A DNA stretch of 64,000 bases from Oligoflexia bacterium (GCA_024229115.1 JAAEST010000104.1:1-64000); one strand, 5' to 3'; shown: positions 8,291 through 17,511, counted from the first letter of the stretch. Notes: generated from the letters alone by a model not told the origin. Program-made: numbers and translations.

Positions 8291-8320
8291 ACTTAATTCC
8301 CCCTAATAAATAGTAGAAAT

Positions 8321-10240
8321 TTAGCGAGAAATTATTACAAGCCTGATATCTGACGGTGTATAAAAGACCGATTTTACGTTTCTTAAGTCATTTGCAAGAA
8401 ATTGCCCTACTTTTTCTAATGCCCCTGCTCCTGCTTCTGTCGTAGATTTCGTAATTGCATCAGCTAACAAGGTAGTATCTGTCGTTTCGTTTTCAGCTTG
8501 ATCTCTAAAGTACTGAGCAGCCGAGCTCATTAGCTCAGTGATAAATACTTCTTGTATTTGTTCCCCACGAGTGTGTTTAACTTTTCCAGGTACTTCGATT
8601 GTTAATCCAACATTTTTCGTTATTGGTCCTGTTGTAATAGAATCAATGCTTACAAGAACTGTCTGAGTAGCACTATCAAAAGGCTGTGTTAGACCAGAGG
8701 CGATTGAGTTTTTATGAAAGATAATATCATTAGTTAAAACGTCCTTAATGTCTTCAAGAATCCTAAAAGAAACCCTTTTTCCTGATTGTCCATCAGATAG
8801 TAAAATTCTCTCCATAGCAACTGCATTGATTTTGATATTTGGAGGAAGCTTTAAAAGTTGCTCCTTTTTTTCTTGATGGAAGTAGAAAGAATCTGCTTTT
8901 AATTGAATCTGTTCAGTGTTGACTCTGGCTATTCTACGATTTGGATCAGTAGCTCCAAGCCCAAGAAACTCAATTTCATCAGGAGTGAGTTTTCTAAGCT
9001 TTTTAACAGGCCTTTTAACCTTTTTAAACCTCTTCTTTCTCTTAGTAATCTTAGGGATGCCACTGCACTCAATAACATTTCCTAGTTCTACATACTCCCC
9101 TGGTCCAAGTGAGCTTTTTACAAGCATATTTGATGTAGCTAGATCTTTTGCAATCTTTTGCTGGATCTGCGCATATTTTTTAAGAAGTTTTTCTCTTTTT
9201 TTCTTTAGTTCGCTTAATCTATCCTTTTTGGCCAAATAATTCTTTAAGAAGGCCCTTTCTTTATCACTTAATGGCAGTCCTTTTCTCTCTTTATCTAGAA
9301 TACGATTGTATTCTTCCTTGTCTCTTTCAAGCTCATCTTCGAGATCTTTAATTTCTTCATCGATTTTTTGTATCTCTTTTGCAAGACTACGGGCCTTAGA
9401 GAGATCACTCTCATTTTGATTAAGTTCTTCATCGTCACTTTTTGGTTCAAAATCACCATATTTTTTTACCATGTCCTCTACAAAAGCAATGTCTTCTGGG
9501 GTTAGGTCCTTTTTCTTTAAAAGATCTTGAAGACGCTTTCTTTCTTCTTCAGTTAGATTTGGATTATTTATTAACTGCTTTGCTATCTTTCTTTTAATGG
9601 GGTCATCCCCTAAAAGAGCGTCAATTTGTGCCACAACATCGTCATCATTAATCTTCCCATCAACGAAGTCTTGAAGAAGCTTCTTTTCAGCTTCAGTGAG
9701 TGAGTCTGGGTCATTAATTAGCGTATCTAGTGCCTTTCTTTGAAGATCGCTCAATCCTGTAACATTATGCTCTAAACATAGATCAAGCTTTCTTTTAAGA
9801 TCTCCTTCTAATTTTTCACCTTTAGATGCTCTAGCTATTAAGTTCTTACATACATCAAATGAAGGTACGCTATCTTCGCTTACACTACTCATGTAATCAT
9901 CAAAGCTTTTATTTAGATTTTCTTCATCGTTTTCATAAAAACCAGAGCTTTCTCTCCCAGCCACATCATCAATATACTCCGAATTTCCATAACCAATCTC
10001 TACTGATTTATCCCAAGAGTTTTTAAACTCTAGTACATCATCACTAACGTATTTGTCGTAAATATAAAGTGAACCAAATAGAAGAAATACTGAAAGGAAG
10101 ATGGCCTTTAAGATATTTTTAGGCATACCATATTTACCGTCTTCTCTTTTAAATGGCGAAAGAAGAAATTTCACTATCTTGTCGAAAAAACCTCCGACAT
10201 ATTTGATCATCCATAAAATTACATTTTTGATAAAATTCAT
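8321..10240 (-). CDS. VirB10/TraB-like T4SS channel protein with expanded middle region
   Basis: The 639-residue product has a basic cytoplasmic N-terminus, one membrane span (about 43-61), a long charged helical middle (about 75-370) and a beta-rich C-terminal domain (about 375-639). This is VirB10/TraB/TrbI topology, in which the inner-membrane-anchored protein spans the periplasm. The C-terminal domain includes INAVAMERILLSDG and SIASGLTQPFD, compatible with the VirB10 beta-barrel. The middle has degenerate helical repeats (INDPDSLTEAEKKLLQDF, INNPNLTEEERKRLQDLL, and a partial LPLSDKERAFLKNYL) where most VirB10 proteins have a Pro-rich linker. Gene order VirB8-VirB9-VirB10 supports the call. 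Confidence 0.6.
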   Translation of the reverse strand: MNFIKNVILWMIKYVGGFFDKIVKFLLSPFKREDGKYGMPKNILKAIFLSVFLLFGSLYIYDKYVSDDVLEFKNSWDKSVEIGYGNSEYIDDVAGRESSGFYENDEENLNKSFDDYMSSVSEDSVPSFDVCKNLIARASKGEKLEGDLKRKLDLCLEHNVTGLSDLQRKALDTLINDPDSLTEAEKKLLQDFVDGKINDDDVVAQIDALLGDDPIKRKIAKQLINNPNLTEEERKRLQDLLKKKDLTPEDIAFVEDMVKKYGDFEPKSDDEELNQNESDLSKARSLAKEIQKIDEEIKDLEDELERDKEEYNRILDKERKGLPLSDKERAFLKNYLAKKDRLSELKKKREKLLKKYAQIQQKIAKDLATSNMLVKSSLGPGEYVELGNVIECSGIPKITKRKKRFKKVKRPVKKLRKLTPDEIEFLGLGATDPNRRIARVNTEQIQLKADSFYFHQEKKEQLLKLPPNIKINAVAMERILLSDGQSGKRVSFRILEDIKDVLTNDIIFHKNSIASGLTQPFDSATQTVLVSIDSITTGPITKNVGLTIEVPGKVKHTRGEQIQEVFITELMSSAAQYFRDQAENETTDTTLLADAITKSTTEAGAGALEKVGQFLANDLRNVKSVFYTPSDIRLVIISR

Positions 10241-10249
10241 ATTTTTCCT

Positions 10250-11260
10250 TTAATCTAGATCAATTCCTAATTTTTCTAATTGCTTAAAACTTTGTGTAAG
10301 CGGTATTTTGTAGTGAGAGTAGACATTTCTATCTTCATCAACAATGAGCATATAAATATGTCCTCTTTCTTTAATGTATTTTTTAGTAACCTCAATTTCG
10401 GCATTAAACTCTAGAGTAAGGGAGCCGTTTAACCTAGTTGACTTAACACTAGAGTGAGTGATGTGCTCAGTTTTACTTTTGAGCTTTTGTATTTGAAGGG
10501 AATCAATAAATATAAACTCAAAGTTATATTTTTTTCTGTCTCTATTAGGATTAACCTTAATAGAAATAGGTAATGAAATTTTTTCGTAATTACTGGTTGT
10601 AAAATAATGAAGGATGCTTACTTCATGAATATTTCTCCTTGCCCTAGCTTTTGTAATATCTGTAATAAAGTGTTGTGGGTGAATTAAAGATTGTTTTAGT
10701 TTCTTAGATTTTCTAAGTGGGTGTACTCTAATCTCAATAGGTAATCCCATTTCTTTAGCACTTGTTGGGCAATGGATGGCGTCTAAATAAAAGTTATAAG
10801 CGAGACCATCGCTTTCTCGGTACACTGAGACATAACCAGGCCATCTTGTATTTTTAGCAACTGGTTTTGTCACCATTACAATTGCAGATCTTTTTTGCTC
10901 ATCAATTGAAGCTGAGAAGAATATTTGATTTTCACTAATGCCGAAGTGAGAGAATTTCTCCCTTTTATCCGCCATAAATATCCTTACTGGTGAGCCAAAG
11001 CATATAGGAAGGTCTACAGTATCATTTGGAGCAAGGTGGACATCGACAACTCTTGAGTCTTCTCTATTGATGACAATATTTGGGTTTGAGTGAGATCTCT
11101 TCTTAAAATTTGGAACATATGTCCGATTTTTATTCTGAGTTCTTTTTAATTCTTCTAGTTTTTGCTTTTGCTCATTTGTTAATGAAATTTCATAAGACAT
11201 TGAGCTTAGACTGAGAGAAGATAGAAAGATGAGAGCAATAGTCTTTTTTAAATAACGCAT
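10250..11260 (-). CDS. VirB9/TraK-like outer-membrane-complex protein
   Basis: The 336-residue exported protein has a signal peptide (about 1-22) and an otherwise beta-rich sequence (SRVVDVHLAPNDTVDLPICFG, then RSAIVMVTKPVAKNT and GYVSVYRESDGLAYNFYLDA). Alternating beta segments after a signal peptide fit VirB9/TraK, which sits with VirB10 and VirB7 in the T4SS outer ring. It lies directly between the VirB8-like and VirB10-like genes (stop/start contact at 11260/11261, 9-nt gap to VirB10). The family match is weak by eye; the order is the main support. Confidence 0.55.
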   Translation of the reverse strand: MRYLKKTIALIFLSSLSLSSMSYEISLTNEQKQKLEELKRTQNKNRTYVPNFKKRSHSNPNIVINREDSRVVDVHLAPNDTVDLPICFGSPVRIFMADKREKFSHFGISENQIFFSASIDEQKRSAIVMVTKPVAKNTRWPGYVSVYRESDGLAYNFYLDAIHCPTSAKEMGLPIEIRVHPLRKSKKLKQSLIHPQHFITDITKARARRNIHEVSILHYFTTSNYEKISLPISIKVNPNRDRKKYNFEFIFIDSLQIQKLKSKTEHITHSSVKSTRLNGSLTLEFNAEIEVTKKYIKERGHIYMLIVDEDRNVYSHYKIPLTQSFKQLEKLGIDLD

Positions 11261-11929
11261 TTAATCTACCTTTTTTGTATCATTTGTTACTTTGTTGATT
11301 TTTGATATATATTCACGTTTAAAAAGAGCAAAATAACCTTCTGTATCGCCCAATTGAACGCCACTAAATTCTAAATAATACTTAGCTTCGATGTATTCTC
11401 TTTGCCCTGGGGAGTTTCCATTTCTTTTAGTGTAGACGGCAGGGACACTCACTACCCAAATATTCTTATTGCGCACTCTTTCTACGGCGATTTTATTCAA
11501 GTCAGTAACATGAATTGATGTATAGATATTCTTATTGATATCTTCTTTAATTTTTTCAATGCCACTAAGTCTTGCTTTGTAATCTTCTTTTAAGTCATCC
11601 TTTGAGTTTTCAATGGCCCAGGTGAGCTTATTTTCTAGATTTTGAGTTGTTGAAGGATGAAGGGCGTTTATGTGCTTCCTTACAACATTAACAATTAATA
11701 TTTTGATCTGCTTTGGATCTGTAATTTTATCAATTCTAGTTAGAGTAACCGGGCCACCAAGTGCATCGAGGTCACTTGGGCAAGAATAATAAGTAGGGGC
11801 ACTATCGAAATGAAAATAGCCGATTAACATCGCAATAATAAAACATGAAAATATATAAAGCATTCTCAAAAGAGTTTGAGAAATTTTTTCATCTTCTTTT
11901 TCAACTGTCTTTGTTACTACATCACTCAT
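11261..11929 (-). CDS. VirB8/TraE-like T4SS inner-membrane protein
   Basis: The 222-residue product has a roughly 25-residue cytoplasmic tail, one membrane span (about 24-43) and a periplasmic domain ending in beta-strand-like segments (IWVVSVPAVYTKR, YIEAKYYLEFSGVQLG, YFALFKREYI), as expected for the NTF2-like fold of VirB8/TraE. VirB8 proteins link the ATPases and inner-membrane complex to the channel. Placement immediately before VirB9- and VirB10-like genes is the classic order. Confidence 0.55.
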   Translation of the reverse strand: MSDVVTKTVEKEDEKISQTLLRMLYIFSCFIIAMLIGYFHFDSAPTYYSCPSDLDALGGPVTLTRIDKITDPKQIKILIVNVVRKHINALHPSTTQNLENKLTWAIENSKDDLKEDYKARLSGIEKIKEDINKNIYTSIHVTDLNKIAVERVRNKNIWVVSVPAVYTKRNGNSPGQREYIEAKYYLEFSGVQLGDTEGYFALFKREYISKINKVTNDTKKVD

Positions 11930-11955
11930 AATTGATAGTGCCTCTAATTAGTTAA

Positions 11956-12225
11956 TTACTTCTTATCTTTAGTATTCTCTACTTCGCCATTAGCTTCATC
12001 GTGGGCCTTAGCTTTAGTTTCTAGCTTCTCACTTACTGCTACATACCCTGCCATTGTTGGTCCTAGAGCAAGAACGGCTAAAGCAAGAGGGCTAACTCCT
12101 GAAATAACCACCATTAGACTAAAAAGAATTGCCGACATACAAACAGCTTCTTTTCCTACAAAATTAACCTTTTTTGACATCTGAGCTACAGACTCACACA
12201 CCGATTTGGCATCAAGATTTTTCAT
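11956..12225 (-). CDS. Small two-span membrane protein
   Basis: The start is placed at 12225, where AAGGAG precedes the ATG by 6 nt; a longer frame reaching 12312 would overlap the methyltransferase gene. The 89-residue product has two hydrophobic segments (about 27-46 and 48-66, with Pro and Gly between them) and a charged tail (EVENTKDKK). It sits between the methyltransferase and the VirB8-like gene. Role unknown. Confidence 0.6.
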   Translation of the reverse strand: MKNLDAKSVCESVAQMSKKVNFVGKEAVCMSAILFSLMVVISGVSPLALAVLALGPTMAGYVAVSEKLETKAKAHDEANGEVENTKDKK

Positions 12226-12235
12226 AATAATCTCC

Positions 12236-13366
12236 TTAAATCTTTGTCCAATCTTTTGGGATTCCCATAAGGGCCTCGCAAAAGTTAGGGCACAATTGAT
12301 ATTCATTACCAAGTGGTTTTGGTAATTTCTTTGTAGTTAACTTTCCTTTATGGAAAAATTTTACGAATCTAGTAAGATTAAGTGAGGCATTCGAAGTTTT
12401 TGTATATCTTCTAACTCTGCCATTTTTAGTAATTTTAAAAACGTATTTCCCAAGAGCATTGATAGAGTCTGATCTAGTAACCGTTGGAAAGCGTACTAAT
12501 TTCTTATCTCTGATAGTCGGATTTATATTTTCGTGGGTATACACTTCTCCATCAATCATTATTCCAGAATAATCCATTGGGGTGTATCCACTATCTTTAA
12601 TTGGATTTTTTTCAAGCTTAGTGAGCTCAAAATCTAGTCTGGTTGGTTCATCGAGACAATCTGCCACAAATTTGCAAAGCTCATGAACAACAGAGTTACC
12701 TACTTGGCATATTCTTTCTTTATCAGGTTTACTATTCTTGGCGACCTTCTTAACCCTCCTAATCTTAAAAATAGAGGGATTAAACTGATCTCTAGATTCC
12801 ACAAAGGCCTTATTGATTCTTTCTTTGGATATGTATATCGAGCCTTCAGGTAGGCTTCCTTTTTTATAGGCAATAATAAATACTCTAGCTCTTGTATGAG
12901 GAAGTCCCGCATCGTAAGCATGAAGAGTTACCCACTGGGCATCATAGCCTCTTGAGTTTAGACCTTTTAGGGCAATGTTTAGACCTTTTTCTTTGAGCCT
13001 TTCCACATTTTCAATAATGACAAAGTCTGGAGAGCTTGCAGCGATGAGTCTTAGAAACTCAAACCATGCGCTTGATCTATCTCCCAAGATACCGTCACCT
13101 TCACCTCCAATACTAATATTTTGACAAGGAAATCCTCCGATGATGGCAAATTTATCACCCTCTTTAAGACTTAGAACTCTATTTAAATCTTCTTTAGTGA
13201 AGTCATAAATATCGCCATAAATTGGAGTGAAAGGATTATTTTTCTTTAGAACTTTTTGGCACAATTTATCGTTTTCAACATGAGCAACGCACTTCCATAG
13301 CTTATTTCTAGAGACGCCATAGCTCATCATGCCGATGCCTGCAAACAAGTCGAGATATTTAATCAC
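12236..13366 (-). CDS. C5-cytosine DNA methyltransferase
   Basis: The 376-residue product carries the C5-methyltransferase motifs in order: DLFAGIG (residues 6-12, SAM binding), GGFPCQ (77-82, catalytic Cys81), ENV (119-121) and HTRARVF (157-163). The motif X-like QVGNSVV comes next (221-227), ahead of the presumed target-recognition region (including FPTVTRSDS) and the final motif IX-like CEALMGIPKDW. So motif X precedes motif IX, a permuted order known in some phage-type enzymes. No cognate restriction enzyme is adjacent, so an orphan role (masking the element from host restriction, or regulation) is likely. It lies inside the T4SS core operon, overlapping the gene before it by 4 nt. Confidence 0.9.
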   Translation of the reverse strand: MIKYLDLFAGIGMMSYGVSRNKLWKCVAHVENDKLCQKVLKKNNPFTPIYGDIYDFTKEDLNRVLSLKEGDKFAIIGGFPCQNISIGGEGDGILGDRSSAWFEFLRLIAASSPDFVIIENVERLKEKGLNIALKGLNSRGYDAQWVTLHAYDAGLPHTRARVFIIAYKKGSLPEGSIYISKERINKAFVESRDQFNPSIFKIRRVKKVAKNSKPDKERICQVGNSVVHELCKFVADCLDEPTRLDFELTKLEKNPIKDSGYTPMDYSGIMIDGEVYTHENINPTIRDKKLVRFPTVTRSDSINALGKYVFKITKNGRVRRYTKTSNASLNLTRFVKFFHKGKLTTKKLPKPLGNEYQLCPNFCEALMGIPKDWTKI

Positions 13367-14229
13367 AATCGCTCCTTTAAAGGCTTAAGCTTTTTTAAAA
13401 ACTCTTCTTCGTCATATACAGGTTCTAAAGTTACGGTATTTGATTCACTGCTGAGACAACTTGCTCTACGGGATTTAAATTTTCCGTTCATTAAAAGCCC
13501 TACAATGTTTTTCATTTCAGAATCAACTTTCTCAATAAGAATAGGGCTTCTTAAAAGGGCAAGTTTTATTTGCTTTGTATTTCCAGATTTATCCACTTCA
13601 TACTCAAGAGAGCATTTTGAAGATACATAGGCATATCTTTTTGATGCCTCCATTCTTTTAGAAACCTGTTTTTTAGTTACTTCCCTACTCAGGGAATCTT
13701 TGTATTTTTGGTATTGTTCAAAACTAATCTTAAACAGAGCAAGAGATTTATCTTCACACATGACTACATTTGAGTCGGTCTGTTGAAAAACAAAATAAGG
13801 GGACTCAAAAGGATTAAGGCCCTTGACCTCGATAACCTTCAATACTTTGTCATTAAATACATCGATTACTCTTTTATCTTTTGTGCAGACGCCACTGGCA
13901 ATAACTATCTCTCCATGACTTGCTTTAGTTGATGGAGTTAAAAGCTCTTGGTTTGCTAATTTTTTATCAGTATCCACTTTTTTAAATTTTGTATTTTCTT
14001 TAAGGCACTTAAATAAAACTTTGCCATTTTCTGATAAAAATATATTTTCAGACTCATTTTCTCCCGCAGATCTTAGAACTTGTTCACCACTTAGAACGAC
14101 ATTTTCTCCTAAATGGTTTTTACAGACACCATGAGCTTGGTAATATCTTGAATTAGAAACCTTTACATACAGAGCACACATTCCGCCTGCTACAAATACT
14201 AATAAGAATGACAATATTTTAAGTTTCAC
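13363..14229 (-). CDS. Membrane-anchored hypothetical protein, first gene of the T4SS core operon
   Basis: Starts at GTG 14229 after a GGGGGA-rich leader. One N-terminal membrane span (about 4-22) is followed by a roughly 260-residue periplasmic region with paired cysteines (VCKNHL, FKCLKE, GVCTKD, VMCEDK, SKCSLE, ASCLSS). Repeated short beta segments around the first cysteines suggest duplicated small domains. A motif A copy ends 15 nt before the start, and the next ten genes follow on the same strand with tiny gaps or overlaps, so this is probably the operon's first gene. Family not recognised. Confidence 0.6.
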   Translation of the reverse strand: MKLKILSFLLVFVAGGMCALYVKVSNSRYYQAHGVCKNHLGENVVLSGEQVLRSAGENESENIFLSENGKVLFKCLKENTKFKKVDTDKKLANQELLTPSTKASHGEIVIASGVCTKDKRVIDVFNDKVLKVIEVKGLNPFESPYFVFQQTDSNVVMCEDKSLALFKISFEQYQKYKDSLSREVTKKQVSKRMEASKRYAYVSSKCSLEYEVDKSGNTKQIKLALLRSPILIEKVDSEMKNIVGLLMNGKFKSRRASCLSSESNTVTLEPVYDEEEFLKKLKPLKERL

Positions 14230-14244
14230 TAATCCCCCTCTTTC

Positions 14245-14255
14245 CTTCTCAATCG
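14245..14255 (-). promoter_or_regulatory. Motif A copy before the T4SS core operon
   Basis: CTTCTCAATCG on the plus strand, i.e. CGATTGAGAAG toward the gene starting at 14229, preceded by an AT-rich TTTTTTA tract. It lies in the only gap of the minus-strand gene chain here, so it probably controls the operon from 14229 to 4815. Confidence 0.65.
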
Positions 14256-14267
14256 TAAAAAATGAAG

Positions 14268-14684
14268 CTATTTCTTTGTAAACTTCGTATTTTTTACTGT
14301 TCTTCTTGTGGTTCTCTTCTTTTGGCGTGCTTTTTTTAGTTCTTCTTTAGAATCTTCTTTAATGTCAGAGATTTTTCTTTGTAACTTACCGATTTCACTC
14401 ATCATCTTGTTTTTGATTTCATCAAAGCTAAAGTGTCCCTTAACTTTCTTACTTACTAGATGGCTCACTTTCTTAGGATGAGTTATTTTGATTTTTGTAT
14501 GGGTTACGACATTTTTATTATTTTTAAGATAACTGACTTCAAGACATAGAAGTGCAGGATCACACTTTAATAAAATTTCTGTCTCTTCAAGTTCTTTTTT
14601 AGATTTCTTCTTTTTTTGTTGAGCTGAGCCTTCCCGTGGAGCTACGTTAAAGATCTTAAGATTTTCTATGTATTTTCCAAGCAT
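14268..14684 (-). CDS. Lysine-rich hypothetical protein
   Basis: A 138-residue soluble protein with a strongly basic C-terminus (KKARQKKRTTRRTVKNTKFTKK) and basic patches near residues 24-31. The centre is mixed alpha/beta (CDPALLCLEVSYL). The basic tail suggests nucleic-acid or acidic-surface binding; no family recognised. It is the last gene of the short operon starting at 15790. Confidence 0.55.
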   Translation of the reverse strand: MLGKYIENLKIFNVAPREGSAQQKKKKSKKELEETEILLKCDPALLCLEVSYLKNNKNVVTHTKIKITHPKKVSHLVSKKVKGHFSFDEIKNKMMSEIGKLQRKISDIKEDSKEELKKARQKKRTTRRTVKNTKFTKK

Positions 14685-14728
14685 ATAAATGTCCCCCTAA
14701 TAACTAGTAGACAAATGCCCTTAAAAAA

Positions 14729-15070
14729 TTACATTTTTGGTTTTAGTTCTATGATCGGGTCTTGCTCATAAAAGATATTTTGGTGAACTTTTTTAGATTC
14801 AGGTTTTACTGGAAGAGATTTTGAAACTTCCATTTCTGGGGCCATTTTGACTTCTTTATGGGACCTATCTTTAGAAACTTCTTTCGCTTCTTCTTTTTTA
14901 AGTTCTTCTAAAACAAGCTCATCTAGCTCCTGAAGTTCATCTTTTTCAATCGCAGGAGATCTTGAGTTTTCAAGGCTTTTTATGGCCTCTAACTCTTTTA
15001 AAACCTCGTCCCCTGTTGCTGCTATATGCGCTGAACATGCCATTAGTATTAAAAAAATAATATTTTTCAT
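14729..15070 (-). CDS. Exported acidic hypothetical protein
   Basis: The 113-residue product has a signal peptide (MKNIIFLILMACSAHIAA) and a low-complexity Glu/Lys-rich mature part likely to be helical or disordered. A Pro/Lys-rich end (SLPVKPESKK) recalls periplasm-spanning linkers. It sits 9 nt after the two-span membrane gene at 15080-15790 and may act with it. Family not recognised. Confidence 0.55.
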   Translation of the reverse strand: MKNIIFLILMACSAHIAATGDEVLKELEAIKSLENSRSPAIEKDELQELDELVLEELKKEEAKEVSKDRSHKEVKMAPEMEVSKSLPVKPESKKVHQNIFYEQDPIIELKPKM

Positions 15071-15079
15071 ATCTACCTC

Positions 15080-15790
15080 TTAGTATCTATAGTCATAGAC
15101 TTTTTTTAATTTAAATCCTGAATTGATTGCGATTATCGAGTTATCCTTTGGATGTTCTTTTGCAATTCCTGGAGTTTTATCGATGTTTTTCCAGAAAACC
15201 TCATTCTCTGTTACGTTCTTTAGAGTAGTCGCCTTGAGTCTTATTAAGATTCCGTAAGGAGTGTTTAAAAAGGTATCGGACTCTATCTCCTTTTCAAGTC
15301 CCGCTTGGATAAGTTGCTCTTTTAAAAGCTTCGTTTCTTTAAATATGTCGATATAGTTAAGATAAAGTCCTAGTAGATAAATACTGACTAGAGATAATAA
15401 TTCAATGGCCAACAGTTTTAGTGACCCTTTAATTGCTATTAAGTCTGCGCTTGCAGGAAATATAAAATTTCCCTCCATTAGAATAGATTTTAAAGAATTA
15501 TTTCTTAAGAATTCACTTAAATAGTCTCTATAGTTTTCTAGATAAAAATTTGATTCACTGGCCACTAAATAGTTTAGAGAAGTGATAACCAGAAATGGGG
15601 TTAACATAACAAGAAGAGCAATCAGAAGCTTAAACGATTGTTTATTGCAGTAATCAGAAGATTCCTGATTTATAGCTTTAAGATAGGAGAGGTTTCGAAG
15701 AGTGTTTTTTACCCTGACAATAGGTGTGAATAGGCCTTTAAAAACACTGAGAGTCTTAAGGATCTTATTATTTTGTTTATTCTCATTCAT
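15080..15790 (-). CDS. Two-span inner-membrane hypothetical protein
   Basis: The 236-residue product has a basic cytoplasmic N-terminus (about 1-52), a span at about 53-75, a periplasmic loop of about 50 residues, a second span at about 127-147, and a cytoplasmic C-terminal domain. The layout suggests a membrane component of the transfer apparatus, but I recognise no family. A motif A copy ends only 2 nt before the ATG, so either the transcript is leaderless or the motif also acts at RNA level. Confidence 0.55.
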   Translation of the reverse strand: MNENKQNNKILKTLSVFKGLFTPIVRVKNTLRNLSYLKAINQESSDYCNKQSFKLLIALLVMLTPFLVITSLNYLVASESNFYLENYRDYLSEFLRNNSLKSILMEGNFIFPASADLIAIKGSLKLLAIELLSLVSIYLLGLYLNYIDIFKETKLLKEQLIQAGLEKEIESDTFLNTPYGILIRLKATTLKNVTENEVFWKNIDKTPGIAKEHPKDNSIIAINSGFKLKKVYDYRY

Positions 15791-15792
15791 AC

Positions 15793-15803
15793 CTTCTCAA
15801 TCG
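15793..15803 (-). promoter_or_regulatory. Motif A copy touching the 15790 start codon
   Basis: CGATTGAGAAG on the minus strand, followed by GT and then ATG. If CGATTG acts as a -10 element, transcription would begin at about the A of the start codon. The GAGAAGG part is too close to the ATG to be a normal ribosome site. Confidence 0.55.
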
Positions 15804-15831
15804 CAATAATCAAGAAGGTGGAGGTAAAAAA

Positions 15832-17511
15832 TTAGATTATTTTTTTAGCGTGGAATTGACCTTCAATATAGCCCCTGTATTCACCAAGAGAGAATATCAC
15901 CTCAAGACTAATTTCTTTACCAATGAAATCTTCAGGATTTGGACGATTTAGAGCTATATTGGTGATTTCGTCATTTCCATTTGGATAATAATTAAAATAC
16001 ATAACATCTTTTTTTAGACCATTTACATCTACAAATATCTTTAAATGAGCATCTTTTATAAGCTCATACCTCTCAACAATACCCCTTACTAGAAACGTTG
16101 GGGCAGGATTGTTTTGTCCATAAGGTCCAAGAGAATTTATCATCATGGCCATACTAAGGGAAAAGTGAGCTCCTTTGGAGAGTTCAAAATATGTATCTAT
16201 ATCCTCTCTTTTGCCAATTTTAAGTGTTTGAATATTTCTTTTGAGTTTATCTATGTTATCTTTTTGAATACTTAGACCACAGGCCTCTTTGTGCCCTCCG
16301 AACTTAGAGAATAGACCCTTATGTTTGCTTAGCTCTCCAAACATATCAACTCTGCCATTTCCCCTCACGCTACCTTTATATTCATTCGTATCATTTCCAA
16401 GGCTATCATTAGTTAAAATTATTACAGGTCTATCAAATAAGTTTACAATCTTTGAGGCAACTATCCCCATTACTCCCTGATGAAATTCCTCGCTACATAG
16501 TACAATGCAATTATCTTTATAAAGCTTTTCTTTAAGAACAATTTCGATAGCAAGGGATTCATTTTCCTTTTGAATCTTTTTCCTCTCATTATTTATATCG
16601 ATCATCTTTTTGGCGATTTCTCTACATTTTTCAAAATCATTTTCAAGAAGAAGATCTCTTGCAAGTTTTGGATCTCCCATCCTGCCTTTAGCATTAAAGA
16701 TAGGGGCGAGATAAAACGATATATGGGTCGAATTAAAAATCAACGGATCAATGTCTTTAACGAGGCATCTTAACCCAGGTATTTTGGAGCCGTTTTTTAT
16801 TAGACCAATTCCCCATCTAACAAGAATTAAATTCATTGGGCAAAGGTTTACTAAATCACCGATTGTTCCAACGGCTACGAGTTCGAGAAGGTGGCCAATA
16901 CTTGGAATATCTAAACCATGAAGCCTTTCAAGATCTCTTTTCATCTTTAGACAAAGCATAAAAGCAACTCCACATCCAGCCAGGTTTTTTATTTCTTCAT
17001 CATTATCTTGATCAACTCTTTTTGGATTAACAAGGGCGTAGGCCACAGGCCTATCTTTATGACCATCCGTATGGTGATCAGTAACAATTAGATCCATTTT
17101 TAAATCTTTTACAACTTTTGAGCTCTCTACGTCGCTAATACCGCAATCAAGAGTTACAACGACATTGACTCCGTCACTACTCATCTGTCTTACAATCTCT
17201 TCATTAAGTCCGTATCCATGAGTAAAGCGATTGGGTTGATAAAAACGTACATTCGCTTTTAGATGATCCCTCAAAAATCTACCAAGAATAGCAATAGAAG
17301 TTACGCCATCAGTGTCATAATCAGCATACAGGCCGATTGTTTCGTTATTATCAATTGCTTTAATGAGTCTGTTAGACGCCTTGTCTATATCAAGGAGTAT
17401 ATTGGGATCAGGAATACTTTTTAGGTCATCACTTAGATAGCGCTCTTTGCCACCATGATTGAAAGAGAGTTTCTCTAAAATTAGTTCTCGTTCTTTTTTT
17501 AATGAGTCCAT
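15832..17511 (-). CDS. recJ: RecJ-type single-strand 5'-3' exonuclease
   Basis: The 559-residue length is normal for RecJ. The DHH-family motifs are present in order: DYDTDGVTS (about 64-72), TLDCGI (Asp122), DHH (145-147), GTIGDL, FNAKGRMGD, and the DHHA1-type SVRGNGRV and FGGHKEACG. The C-terminal OB-like part (GIVERYELIKDAHLKIFV) is also recognisable. RecJ degrades 5'-ended single strands in recombination and repair and is stimulated by SSB, which is encoded in the same window. A motif B variant overlaps the promoter. An element-encoded second RecJ beside a chromosomal copy is likely but cannot be seen here. Confidence 0.9.
   Translation of the reverse strand: MDSLKKERELILEKLSFNHGGKERYLSDDLKSIPDPNILLDIDKASNRLIKAIDNNETIGLYADYDTDGVTSIAILGRFLRDHLKANVRFYQPNRFTHGYGLNEEIVRQMSSDGVNVVVTLDCGISDVESSKVVKDLKMDLIVTDHHTDGHKDRPVAYALVNPKRVDQDNDEEIKNLAGCGVAFMLCLKMKRDLERLHGLDIPSIGHLLELVAVGTIGDLVNLCPMNLILVRWGIGLIKNGSKIPGLRCLVKDIDPLIFNSTHISFYLAPIFNAKGRMGDPKLARDLLLENDFEKCREIAKKMIDINNERKKIQKENESLAIEIVLKEKLYKDNCIVLCSEEFHQGVMGIVASKIVNLFDRPVIILTNDSLGNDTNEYKGSVRGNGRVDMFGELSKHKGLFSKFGGHKEACGLSIQKDNIDKLKRNIQTLKIGKREDIDTYFELSKGAHFSLSMAMMINSLGPYGQNNPAPTFLVRGIVERYELIKDAHLKIFVDVNGLKKDVMYFNYYPNGNDEITNIALNRPNPEDFIGKEISLEVIFSLGEYRGYIEGQFHAKKII

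Noticed and set aside
8916-9239. 107-codon plus-strand frame with many Phe/Leu/Ser
   Set aside because: Antisense shadow of the Lys/Glu-rich VirB10-like middle region; hydrophobic look is an artefact.
15793-15803. Reading motif A as just a Shine-Dalgarno variant
   Set aside because: Only two of ten copies adjoin the start codon; most lie 14 nt or further away, and the conserved CGATT part is not complementary to the 16S tail.
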